A stretch of 8,258 bases of DNA from contig DAIDJH010000070.1 of NCBI GenBank assembly GCA_027451425.1, positions 1 through 8,258 of the forward strand. Direction: 5' to 3'. The stretch's first letter is position 1. Each line of letters starts with the position of its first letter. The DNA is from Bdellovibrionales bacterium. GTDB lineage: Bacteria; Bdellovibrionota; Bdellovibrionia; Bdellovibrionales; UBA1609. Below, piece after piece: positions 1 through 6,148 of this stretch. The notes under the pieces are model-generated. The model did no database searches. It saw only the letters and a list, made by a program, of their open reading frames with translations, and had not been told where the DNA came from. The position numbers were made by a program, and so were the translations under genes.

Positions 1-482
1 AAGACAATGGCCTTCTTATCATGATTGCCAAGCAAGAACATAAAATGCGCATTGAGGTGGGGCAAGGATTAGAGGGTGACATTCCTGATGCTGTTGCCAA
101 TCGAATTATTTATAATACGATGAGGCCGCTCTTTCGTCAGGGTCATTTCGCTCAAGGTACATACGCGGGCATTGTTCGAATTCTCTCGCATGCTGACCCA
201 AGCTATCTAAAGCAGCTTGAGAAAAGTGGCGGCATTGCCGTCAGTACCGATTACGATAACGGCGCGCCCATGCCGTTGAGTAAATCCATTATACTTATTT
301 TCATGCTTGTGTTTTTGGGGCCGTGGTTATTTTTCGCGCTGACCGGTGGCGGTTTTTGGGGAGGGTTCGGCGGCGGCTTTGGTGGATTCGGCGGTTTCGG
401 AGGCGGCGGTTGGAGTGGTGGTGGCGGTTGGAGTGGTGGCGGCGGCGGATTCTCAGGTGGAGGCGCCTCAGGTGGATGGTAG
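1..482 (+). CDS. TPM-domain protein, YgcG/COG1512 type (C-terminal part)
   Basis: The reading frame is open from the left edge (first whole codon at base 3, reading DNGLLIMIAKQ), so the real start and the signal peptide lie outside the window. The visible 160 residues begin inside a TPM domain (also called TPM_phosphatase or YgcG/Psb32 domain); the stretch NGLLIMIAK...MRIEVGQGLEG is typical of its central strands. A hydrophobic helix follows (SIILIFMLVFLGPWLFFAL), then a tail of Gly with spaced Phe/Trp ending in SGGGASGGW. This order, TPM domain in the periplasm, one membrane helix, Gly/aromatic tail, is the usual one for the family. The biochemical role is unsettled; phosphatase activity or membrane-protein quality control has been proposed for relatives. 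It ends one base before the start codon of the next TPM gene, so the two are almost certainly cotranscribed. A lemA gene upstream would be expected from the usual context but cannot be seen. Confidence 0.88.
   Translation, partial: DNGLLIMIAKQEHKMRIEVGQGLEGDIPDAVANRIIYNTMRPLFRQGHFAQGTYAGIVRILSHADPSYLKQLEKSGGIAVSTDYDNGAPMPLSKSIILIFMLVFLGPWLFFALTGGGFWGGFGGGFGGFGGFGGGGWSGGGGWSGGGGGFSGGGASGGW
405..440 (+). repeat. Tandem 18-bp repeat coding for the Gly/Trp tail
   Basis: Two adjacent 18-bp units (405-422 and 423-440) differ only in the last base and each encode a Gly/Gly/Trp/Ser/Gly/Gly-type hexapeptide. They lie in a longer G-rich, low-complexity stretch (about 345-480) encoding the Gly-rich tail of the TPM protein. 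Slippage here would change tail length in steps of six residues without breaking the frame. Confidence 0.75.
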
Positions 483-483
483 A

Positions 484-1143
484 ATGACTGGACAAATCCC
501 AAGTTGGGCACGTGCATATTTGAGCGAAGAGGATAATCAAAAAATCTCTCAGGCCGTTAAAGATGCCGAAGCGAAAACCTCAGCTGAAATAATCACGATG
601 TTGGTGCGAAGATCGAGCGGCTCCCATATGGTGCCGTTTACGATGACGCTTCTTTGGACCATTTTGCTGCTGTTACTTGCAATCAACCGACAAGAATTGT
701 TGATTCACGACCATTATTGGTGGATTTTGCCGTTATTGATCGTGCTTGGGGCGACTATTGCTTTTGTTGTAGCGCAGGGTTCATTTATACAAAAATTATT
801 CACGCACCCCCGAGATCGTCACATGCAAGTGTGGACGCGAGCCGAGCTGGAGTTTCATCGTCAACAATTTGATCGCACACCGGACCATAAAGCAGTTTTG
901 ATTTTTGCCTCGCTTTTTGAGCGCGACGTCGTGGTGCTCGCCGATTCAAAGATCGCCGAAAAATTACCATCCGAAACGTGGATGGGGATCGTTGACACAC
1001 TCGTTTCAGGTTTTCGCGAGAAAAGTCACGGTCATGGTTGGGTTCAGGCAATTGAAAAATGCGGAACAATTTTAGCCGAAAAATTTCCGGCGGAGTCAGC
1101 GCATAAGCCAGCGTTTAGCGCGGGGATTTATTTAAAAGAGTAG
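484..1143 (+). CDS. Second TPM-domain membrane protein, COG3762 type
   Basis: This 219-residue protein has a TPM-like fold interrupted by two membrane helices. Residues 12-42 (LSEEDNQKISQAV...AEIITMLVRR) match the first helix and strand of a TPM domain. Helices follow at about 50-67 and 79-97, then a second part at 108-200 containing RAELEFHRQQFDRTPDHKAV and a strand reading VLIFASLFERDVVVLAD. This arrangement is that of the uncharacterised COG3762 membrane proteins, regularly found next to COG1512 proteins and LemA. The start at 484 is chosen because the ATG lies one base after the upstream stop (480-482) with a weak GGTGGA at 471-476. The same frame stays open back to 346, but that part would read through the Gly-rich coding region of the neighbour. 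Translational coupling is likely. Its function is unknown; one possibility is that it works in a membrane complex with the upstream protein. Confidence 0.87.
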   Translation: MTGQIPSWARAYLSEEDNQKISQAVKDAEAKTSAEIITMLVRRSSGSHMVPFTMTLLWTILLLLLAINRQELLIHDHYWWILPLLIVLGATIAFVVAQGSFIQKLFTHPRDRHMQVWTRAELEFHRQQFDRTPDHKAVLIFASLFERDVVVLADSKIAEKLPSETWMGIVDTLVSGFREKSHGHGWVQAIEKCGTILAEKFPAESAHKPAFSAGIYLKE

Positions 1144-1157
1144 GCCCATCCTGGTCG

Positions 1158-1180
1158 GTGAAACGCGGCTGCCGTTTTAC
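1158..1180. terminator. Possible hairpin between convergent genes
   Basis: GTGAAACG (1158-1165) can pair with CGTTTTAC (1173-1180) around a 7-base loop, with one G-U pair. It sits at the meeting point of the TPM operon and the convergent orphan gene, and overlaps the stop codon of the latter (1177-1179). No clear T-run follows on either strand, so an intrinsic terminator is only a weak call. Confidence 0.22.
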
Positions 1181-2856
1181 TGCACATCATCAGAAAGTGG
1201 TCTGCGCAGAAGAAATCCTTGGCACGATTGTGATTCGGATTTGCTGAGTAATTGCTCCATCCATTGCGACCACGCTTTTCCAACAAACGGTACGCCTTCG
1301 ACCATTGAAACGGCAGCTTGGCGTGGATTTAAATATTGCTCGGAGTCCTTCTCAATCCGCGCGAGTTCTTCAGTGCCGGCGTAACGCTTTTGCGCCCACT
1401 TTCTTGCAATTTTCCACATAACGGGGATCATAGCGGCTAAAGCAAGAGTCGATAACCACGGGGTGAACCAATTGGCGTCTCCAGCTCGATATTCGGCCTG
1501 CATCCAGGTGAACCACATGCGATCGCTCTGGGTCATAGCATTGCGTGGCAGATAATATTTGAATTGGCGATACCAATCGGTTTTCTTCAAAATTTTGCGG
1601 TCAACGGTAGTGACATGATATTTGCCGCTTTCGTCGCGTGTAATTATGGGTATTTTAGAAGTGACCCAGCCTTGGTCCTGTCTCAAACGTTTTTTGATGT
1701 CGCTGAATTTGTTAAACGGTTGTTTGAGTTTTTTTGATATTTGCAGAGATATCCAAAATTGCGCGAGATTGAACGCGGTCGACAATGGGCTCCAGATATT
1801 GATCATCTGGGTAAGTCCGCCCGGGCTGATGGCTTTAATGCCGAGATACATGGCGACGTTTGTAACCTGATCTTTTCGTTCAAGCTCTCTAACGGTTAAA
1901 CCTCGGCTCCGCCAGTTTTGATAGAATCGCGTGAAAAGGCCCAAGGTAAATGCGAAGCCTAAACTGAGATATGCGACGGCACCGGGAGAATGCGATGCTG
2001 CAACATGCATATTCCACAAGTGGCTCGTGCCCCACACAAAAGCTACAGACATTATTTTTGCCGAAGTGGCTTGCGCGACCGCTGACAGTGTGCCGACCCA
2101 AGCCGTGTACCACGTCGGCGGCTGATATGTGGCTCGCCACCATGCCGCGATTTTTTCTTTTCGCGACTTTGGTTTCGGCAAGAGTTGAATTCCGTTGTCA
2201 ATCACTTGATCGCCTGAAACGGAAACCAAAATCACGTCGCGCCCAAGCGGGACTTTATGAACTTGGCCATCGGGAGTTTGAAATTGATACGTCGGTCGCC
2301 TGTATCCCGAATTGTACCACATTTCAGCGATCAGCCGCTTAAAGGCCTTCGAGTCTTGTTCAACTTCGGGCTCTACGAAAATGAATTTAACACCCGAATA
2401 TTGATCTGTAATTCGTGCGGTCGGGTAGCCATCGACAGCGGAAAACTCCACCTTTCCTGCGCCTGGGATGTCATACAAGATCTGATCTTTATTGAGTTCT
2501 TCGACAAAGGTTTCGGGGCCGAGTCGTTCATAATCTGCGCGCATTTTCTCGCGAGCTTGGATATAGGCCCGATGGTAGAACTGTATCGTTTGGACGGGGT
2601 CGTTACGATCCGCTATTTTTTCGAGTGGGCTACCGCCGGTTGCGGCGTAAGCGCGATTCAGCTCTTCTTCAAGCGCTAGATCGTCAGCCGTTTGAAATTG
2701 AAATCGGCGAAGTCCATCGAACTGTTGGCCTTGAAAATCAGGAGTGAATTGGACTGCCTGTGTTTTTGTTGCGGCAAGCGCAAGAGCCGGATTGATTAAT
2801 ATGGCTAAAGATAGAATGCAGCAGAGAAACTTTCTCGCTTGATTCGGTCTGACCAT
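1177..2856 (-). CDS. Orphan membrane protein with signal peptide
   Basis: I do not recognise this 559-residue protein. It begins with a good Sec signal peptide (RKFLCCILSLAILINPALALA, cleavage near residue 28-30). A hydrophilic region at 30-245 has an acidic helical part (57-70), a strand-rich part with DIPGAGKVEFSAVDGYPTARITDQYSG (about 129-155) and PDGQVHKVPLGRDVILVSVSGDQVIDNG (195-222). The second half has hydrophobic segments at about 253-276, 292-312, 343-372 and 465-482, separated by basic stretches such as KKLKQP and RKWAQKR, so it should be anchored in the inner membrane with the first domain in the periplasm. The frame is open upstream to 2955. I chose the ATG at 2856 because it begins a clean signal peptide and has AGGGGAAGGG (2868-2877) 11 bases before it; the ATG at 2904 lacks a Shine-Dalgarno. 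The gene stands alone, divergent from an exported cyclophilin and convergent with the TPM operon. Confidence 0.85.
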   Translation of the reverse strand: MVRPNQARKFLCCILSLAILINPALALAATKTQAVQFTPDFQGQQFDGLRRFQFQTADDLALEEELNRAYAATGGSPLEKIADRNDPVQTIQFYHRAYIQAREKMRADYERLGPETFVEELNKDQILYDIPGAGKVEFSAVDGYPTARITDQYSGVKFIFVEPEVEQDSKAFKRLIAEMWYNSGYRRPTYQFQTPDGQVHKVPLGRDVILVSVSGDQVIDNGIQLLPKPKSRKEKIAAWWRATYQPPTWYTAWVGTLSAVAQATSAKIMSVAFVWGTSHLWNMHVAASHSPGAVAYLSLGFAFTLGLFTRFYQNWRSRGLTVRELERKDQVTNVAMYLGIKAISPGGLTQMINIWSPLSTAFNLAQFWISLQISKKLKQPFNKFSDIKKRLRQDQGWVTSKIPIITRDESGKYHVTTVDRKILKKTDWYRQFKYYLPRNAMTQSDRMWFTWMQAEYRAGDANWFTPWLSTLALAAMIPVMWKIARKWAQKRYAGTEELARIEKDSEQYLNPRQAAVSMVEGVPFVGKAWSQWMEQLLSKSESQSCQGFLLRRPLSDDVQ

Positions 2857-2926
2857 TGTTGAGTCGGCCCTTCCCCTATTAATTTTTTTTGATAAGCTCT
2901 TCATAACAGCAAACCGGCAAAAATGC

Positions 2927-2955
2927 TTGAACAGTTTTACAATTGCGCGTATCAA
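2927..2955 (+). promoter_or_regulatory. Candidate sigma-70-type promoter for the cyclophilin gene
   Basis: TTGAAC (2927-2932) and TATCAA (2950-2955) each match the consensus at 4 of 6 positions and are separated by 17 bases. They lie about 40 bases upstream of the start at 2996, in the gap between divergent genes. This was judged by eye, and no equally good box pair was seen for the opposite gene. Confidence 0.35.
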
Positions 2956-2981
2956 GGGCGAGTTTTGTAAAAATTTCGTTT

Positions 2982-2987
2982 AGGAGG
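2982..2987 (+). promoter_or_regulatory. Strong Shine-Dalgarno that fixes the cyclophilin start
   Basis: A perfect AGGAGG lies 8 bases before the ATG at 2996 but only 2 bases before the in-frame GTG at 2990. This makes the ATG the likely start even though the GTG gives a longer frame. Confidence 0.8.
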
Positions 2988-2995
2988 GTGTGGTA

Positions 2996-3619
2996 ATGAA
3001 TTCAAATATGCGTTTAGGATTTTCAACTGTCATAATTGGCATGTTTTTGGCAGCGACTTCGATGTCGATTCCGGCCATTGCAAAGTCTCATAAAAAAGGA
3101 GCAAAAAAAGTGTCTAACCCTGTGGTGATCATTGATACGTCGATGGGCAAAATTGATGTGGAGTTAAATCCGGCAAAAGCGCCGAAGACAGTTGAGAATT
3201 TTTTAAAATACGTTCATGCGGGATTTTATAGCGGTACGATTTTCCACCGCGTGATCAAAGGGTTTATGATCCAGGGTGGGGGGCTTGACGAGCAAATGAA
3301 CGAAAAAGAAACGCGGCCACCGATTAAAAACGAAGCGGACAACGGTTTGAAAAACGAAAAATACACGATTGCTATGGCGCGAACAAGTGTGGTCGATAGC
3401 GCGACGGCACAGTTTTTTATTAACACGGCTGACAATGCTTTTCTGAACTTTCGCTCGAAGAATCCGCAGGGTTATGGTTATGCGGTGTTTGGCAAAGTGA
3501 TTTCGGGCGAAAAGGTTGTCGACAAAATTGAGGCGGTTGCTACGGCCGATAAAAATGGCATGCAAGACGTTCCTGTTACGCCCGTTGTGATTAAATCGAT
3601 CACATTGAAAAAAGATTAA
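2996..3619 (+). CDS. ppiB: Exported cyclophilin-type peptidyl-prolyl cis-trans isomerase
   Basis: It catalyses cis-trans isomerisation of Xaa-Pro bonds in folding proteins, here probably in the periplasm. The 207-residue product has a signal peptide (about 1-29, ending IPAIA before KSHKK), a short Lys-rich linker, then a complete single-domain cyclophilin at 42-205. Family landmarks are visible: APKTVENF (62-69), [15 protein letters not shown] (82-96) with the catalytic Arg85 and the pocket residues Phe90 and Gln93, AMART (126-130), AQFFIN (138-143) and FLNF (149-152). [11 protein letters not shown] (110-120) and the FLNF site resemble the cytoplasmic E. coli PpiB more than PpiA, yet this copy carries an export signal. 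The symbol therefore reflects sequence type, not location; functionally it may fill the PpiA role. It stands alone, its stop only 8 bases from that of the convergent PPK2 gene. Confidence 0.95.
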   Translation: MNSNMRLGFSTVIIGMFLAATSMSIPAIAKSHKKGAKKVSNPVVIIDTSMGKIDVELNPAKAPKTVENFLKYVHAGFYSGTIFHRVIKGFMIQGGGLDEQMNEKETRPPIKNEADNGLKNEKYTIAMARTSVVDSATAQFFINTADNAFLNFRSKNPQGYGYAVFGKVISGEKVVDKIEAVATADKNGMQDVPVTPVVIKSITLKKD

Positions 3620-3638
3620 AATCGAATTTATTCTTTTT
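3609..3638. terminator. Possible weak bidirectional terminator
   Basis: Between the convergent cyclophilin and PPK2 genes, AAAAAGA (3609-3615) and TCTTTTT (3632-3638) form an inverted repeat, with a small inner AAAT/ATTT pair (3619-3622, 3626-3629). The A-run on one side and T-run on the other would give a U-tract on both strands. The stem is almost wholly A/T, and both arms extend into coding sequence, so the call is weak. Confidence 0.25.
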
Positions 3639-4524
3639 GCAGTTTGGATTTGGCCGCTGCGGCACTTTTTAAAATGGCTCTGTCCGCAGTGGGAAATTTT
3701 AAATTGAGCGAGGTGATCGTATGGGTCACAATTTCAGCGACAAGTGTCCGAGCTACCCATTTGAAGTCTGCTGGGACAATATACCACGGGGCCCATGACG
3801 TGCATGTCGCCGAGATCGCATTTTCGTAGGCCTTACGGTATTCATCCCAATATTTTCGTTCCGCAAGGTCCGATGGAGAAAATTTCCAAAGTTTTGATGT
3901 ATCGTTGAGTCGCGCCAAAAGCCGGTGCTTTTGTTCCTTTTTTGAAAGATGCAAAAAGAATTTCAGTATTATAGTGCCGTTGCGCGAGAGATGATGTTCG
4001 AACGCATTGATGTCCTCAAAGCGGGACTTCCACAATTTCCCCCAATTTTGAGTTGAAAGGTGCTCTTTGGCGATCCACTCGGGGTGAACTTTAACCGCGA
4101 CCACATCTTCATAGTAGGATCGATTGAAAATTGTTATGCGGCCGCGTTCGGGAGAGACTAAACCGTATCTCCAAAGAAAACTGTGTGCCAACTCTTGAGT
4201 TGAAGGCTGTTTGAAGCTGTGAACCGAACAACCCTGCGGGTTGATTCCCGACATGACGTGCTTAATAGTGCCGTCTTTACCGGCGGCATCCATGCCTTGA
4301 AGAATGATAAGAAGAGACTTGGTATCATTCGCGTACAGGAGATTTTGCGCGGCTTCGAGCTCTTGCACATTTTTCTTAAGAAGTCGCACGGCCGTATCTT
4401 TGAGATCGGCTTGGTCATGGGTTTTAAAAGATTTTTCATGCGACCAATCCGTTTCGATATTTTTAAGATGCACTTTTGTGCCCGGTTCAACTTTAAGCCG
4501 TCTAAGCGCTTTTTCACCGAGCAT
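3628..4524 (-). CDS. ppk2: Polyphosphate kinase 2 family protein, class III type (polyP:AMP/ADP phosphotransferase)
   Basis: PPK2 enzymes transfer phosphate between inorganic polyphosphate and nucleotides in the cytoplasm. Class III members can use polyP to make ADP from AMP and ATP from ADP. The 298-residue product is the right length for a one-domain PPK2. Walker A reads GMDAAGKDGT (77-86). The Walker B region reads FNRSYYEDVVAVKVHPEW (133-150); the YYEDV...VHP version, with Glu139, is what I know from class III enzymes, whereas class I typically reads RSWYNRAGVE. The Arg/Lys-rich lid lies at about 201-234 (RLLARLND...KLWKFSP). The hydrophobic strand SLLIILQ (70-76) and the motif WYIVPADFKW (247-256) also fit the P-loop fold. 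The start at 4524 has GAGGG (4531-4535) 6 bases upstream and lies 12 bases after the stop of the LOG gene, so it is the last gene of a tight operon. The substrate class is inferred from motifs only. Confidence 0.93.
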   Translation of the reverse strand: MLGEKALRRLKVEPGTKVHLKNIETDWSHEKSFKTHDQADLKDTAVRLLKKNVQELEAAQNLLYANDTKSLLIILQGMDAAGKDGTIKHVMSGINPQGCSVHSFKQPSTQELAHSFLWRYGLVSPERGRITIFNRSYYEDVVAVKVHPEWIAKEHLSTQNWGKLWKSRFEDINAFEHHLSRNGTIILKFFLHLSKKEQKHRLLARLNDTSKLWKFSPSDLAERKYWDEYRKAYENAISATCTSWAPWYIVPADFKWVARTLVAEIVTHTITSLNLKFPTADRAILKSAAAAKSKLQKE

Positions 4525-4536
4525 GCCGGGCCCTCA

Positions 4537-5295
4537 TTACCTACCGGAAAATTTAGCTTTGGCCAGGGCGGGATATGTCGCCTCGGCTTTTTGCGGGAGG
4601 TTCTTCTTAAGGTAGTCAAATGCCGTTTGAACGTCATCCACTTGCTTGATGAGATTCAAATCTTCGGAATCGATCGTTCCATGCTTTACTAAACTTTTAA
4701 AGTTTATTACTTCTTCCCAATATTTTGATCCGTAGAGAAGGATTAGAACTTTGCGGTCTAATTTTTTTGTTTGCGCGAGAGTCAGCGTCTCCATAAACTC
4801 GTCTAACGTGCCGAACCCGCCAGGAAAAACGATCAACGCCCGCGACAAATGTGAAAACCACAGCTTGCGCATGAAAAAATAATGAAACTCGAAAAGAAGT
4901 TCAGGAGTTATATAGGGATTGGGGCGCTGTTCATGAGGCAGCCCGATATTAAACCCGATGGTCTTTTCGCCGGCGTCTGCCGCGCCACGATTGGCGGCCT
5001 CCATGATGCCGCCGCCGCCACCTGAGCAAATAACGAACCGTCGTGAGCCGTGCAGTGTTTTTGCCCACTCGGCTAATTTTTTTGCGAGCAAACGGGCGTC
5101 GTTATAGTAATGCCCTAGAGGACCATCCTCGGTCATTCTGGCCGAGCCGAAAAAAACGATAGTGTCGTGCACGCCTTCGCGGCGGAGCCTATAAAGCGGT
5201 TCGAGATATTCGGCTAATATGCGTACGGGCCGGCCGTCGTCACTGTCGAGAAATTTGCGATTGTGGTAGGCGGGCTCCGACGTGAACTTGGGCAT
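4537..5295 (-). CDS. LOG/TIGR00730 family Rossmann-fold nucleotide phosphoribohydrolase-like protein
   Basis: LOG-family enzymes split nucleoside 5'-monophosphates (AMP and related nucleotides, or cytokinin nucleotides in plants) into base and ribose 5-phosphate; older databases call them 'lysine decarboxylase'. The 252-residue product has the Rossmann start IVFFGSAR (46-53), the glycine loop CSGGGGGIMEAANRGA (90-105), the conserved MRK (142-144), and the signature PGGFGTLDE (158-166) with its catalytic Glu166. A 40-residue N-terminal extension with basic EYLEPLYRLRREGVHD is common in the longer bacterial subgroup. No decarboxylase activity should be inferred. The start at 5295 has AAGGAGA (5303-5309) 7 bases before it. 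It lies 60 bases downstream of the DUF2892 gene and 12 bases upstream of the PPK2 gene. Physiological substrate is unknown; a role in purine nucleotide turnover with PPK2 is my inference. Confidence 0.9.
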   Translation of the reverse strand: MPKFTSEPAYHNRKFLDSDDGRPVRILAEYLEPLYRLRREGVHDTIVFFGSARMTEDGPLGHYYNDARLLAKKLAEWAKTLHGSRRFVICSGGGGGIMEAANRGAADAGEKTIGFNIGLPHEQRPNPYITPELLFEFHYFFMRKLWFSHLSRALIVFPGGFGTLDEFMETLTLAQTKKLDRKVLILLYGSKYWEEVINFKSLVKHGTIDSEDLNLIKQVDDVQTAFDYLKKNLPQKAEATYPALAKAKFSGR

Positions 5296-5355
5296 TTGAA
5301 AATCTCCTTGCCCAATTCTTTCAGAAGTCCCGCCGTGGTGTCATGATGTATTTCG

Positions 5356-5547
5356 CTATTCTGCGTCTTCGCAAGTGCTTAAACCTAGAATCGTGTAGGC
5401 GGGGCAATATCGGATTATCCCGGAAAGCATGATGAGAAATCCAAAGACGTACCAGTATGCGGAATGTCCGTTAAAGGCGAAGATAATGCCGCCTGCGCCA
5501 AGAATGAAGCGGGCCAATGTATCGATCATGCCGACGTTTGGTTTCAT
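5356..5547 (-). CDS. DUF2892/YgaP-like small inner-membrane protein
   Basis: This 63-residue protein has the layout of the DUF2892 (YgaP transmembrane-like) family: an N-terminal NVGMIDTLARFILG (4-17), two membrane helices at about 11-26 and 30-46, and the C-terminal RYCPAYTILGLSTCE (46-60) with Cys48 before Pro and Cys59. In other bacteria this domain is found alone or fused to rhodanese domains and is often linked with sulfur transfer, but no partner of that sort is visible here. The start at 5547 has a strong GGGAGGA (5553-5559) 5 bases upstream. It is the first gene of the leftward group; the 60-base gap before the LOG gene has no convincing terminator, so cotranscription is likely but not certain. 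Confidence 0.85.
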   Translation of the reverse strand: MKPNVGMIDTLARFILGAGGIIFAFNGHSAYWYVFGFLIMLSGIIRYCPAYTILGLSTCEDAE

Positions 5548-5597
5548 AAAAGTCCTCCCACACTTTTGGAATGAGCAATTCGCATGCCGTGTTTAGA

Positions 5598-5633
5598 GTC
5601 AATTTAAAGGAGTCTTGAGAGGATTAAATTGAC
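5598..5633. promoter_or_regulatory. Perfect 10-bp inverted repeat with outward -35-like boxes
   Basis: GTCAATTTAA (5598-5607) and TTAAATTGAC (5624-5633) are perfect inverted copies 16 bases apart, in the gap between divergent genes. The right arm with the next base gives TTGACA (5629-5634) on the + strand, a full -35 consensus. The left arm with the preceding base gives TTGACT (5602-5597) on the - strand. I did not find good -10 boxes at 16-18 bases from either. The layout would suit a dimeric regulator controlling two divergent promoters, or an RNA hairpin in an upstream-initiated transcript. Confidence 0.45.
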
Positions 5634-5676
5634 AATATGTCTCAGTGGGAGCGGAATTGACTGAATTGGCCCAAAG

Positions 5677-5688
5677 TTTTACGTAAAA
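5677..5688. promoter_or_regulatory. Perfect 12-bp palindrome, possible operator
   Basis: TTTTACGTAAAA is a perfect palindrome 38 bases before the start at 5727. It lies 14 bases after a second -35-like TTGACT (5657-5662), so a protein bound here would overlap the likely promoter core. A/T-rich sites can be palindromic by chance. Confidence 0.35.
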
Positions 5689-5726
5689 GGCCGTTCAACG
5701 CGTACGGTTCAACAAGGAGAAATCAA

Positions 5727-6134
5727 ATGCGAAATTTTCATAAATTACAAAAAATGACTCTTGGCCTGTTATGTGCGGGTTTGTTTACAGTATTACCGCT
5801 TGCCGCGCATGCCGATTTGGCGAATGAAATTTCGACGGCGGCTGATCACGCGAAACTTTCAACGCAAGCGCCGACCCTCAAGGTGGCCCAACTCCACCTT
5901 CATCACACATTGAATTGTTTGGTTGGCGCCAAAGGTCACGGATATGACGCTAAAGCTGGTGACCCTTGTAGTGGGATGGGCAAGGGCGCAATCGCGGATG
6001 CAACCAGCGCCAAAACCAAGCGTATGCTTGAGCATGTTGCCGCGCACGTTCACACGGCACTTCGCAATCGTCGTCTCTCCACTGTTAAAAAGTTGGCCGG
6101 TGCAATTGAAACCGAACTCGTGAAAGTTAAATAG
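5727..6134 (+). CDS. Small exported His/Cys-containing protein, unknown function
   Basis: The 135-residue product starts with a clear signal peptide (MRNFHKLQKM basic start, hydrophobic core, LAAHA before Asp30). The mature 106 residues are mostly helical, with His at 41, 57, 59, 60, 71, 103, 107 and 109 and two cysteines (64 and 81). The core VAQLHLHHTLNCLVGAKGHGYDAKAGDPCSGMG (53-85) resembles, from memory, a recurring but uncharacterised proteobacterial family reading HLHHxxNCLVG...NPCxxxGxGAI. The Cys pair may form a disulfide in the periplasm, and the HxHH cluster could bind a metal or haem; both are guesses. There is no CxxCH haem motif. The start has AAGGAG (5714-5719) 7 bases upstream. 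The next gene begins 14 bases after its stop, implying a two-gene operon under the divergent control region. Confidence 0.8.
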   Translation: MRNFHKLQKMTLGLLCAGLFTVLPLAAHADLANEISTAADHAKLSTQAPTLKVAQLHLHHTLNCLVGAKGHGYDAKAGDPCSGMGKGAIADATSAKTKRMLEHVAAHVHTALRNRRLSTVKKLAGAIETELVKVK

Positions 6135-6148
6135 GTTATTTTTACGCC

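Noticed and set aside
345..480. G-quadruplex in the G-rich tail-coding stretch
   Set aside because: Most runs are only GG, with few of three or more, so a stable quadruplex is not supported by eye.
346..483. N-terminal extension of the second TPM gene
   Set aside because: It reads through the Gly-rich region of the upstream gene in another frame and gives Ala/Val-rich sequence; the ATG at 484 fits the family start.
251..540. Pro/Arg-rich frames on the - strand opposite the Gly-rich tail
   Set aside because: They are the complement of GGC/GGT-rich coding sequence; the + strand has a clear TPM protein.
1971..2679. Two + strand frames of 123 and 140 codons inside the orphan gene
   Set aside because: They overlap each other and lie opposite a long, coherent membrane protein; their translations show no recognisable domain.
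2857..2955. 33-residue N-terminal extension of the orphan membrane protein
   Set aside because: It would bury the signal peptide, and the upstream ATGs lack a Shine-Dalgarno; AGGGGAAGGG precedes the ATG at 2856.
4158..4692. Frames of 157 and 159 codons overlapping the LOG-PPK2 junction
   Set aside because: Both genes at this junction have complete family motifs and good start sites; these frames are shadows.
5666..5682. Possible sigma-54 promoter beginning TTGGC
   Set aside because: The GC expected at the -12 position is absent at the correct spacing.
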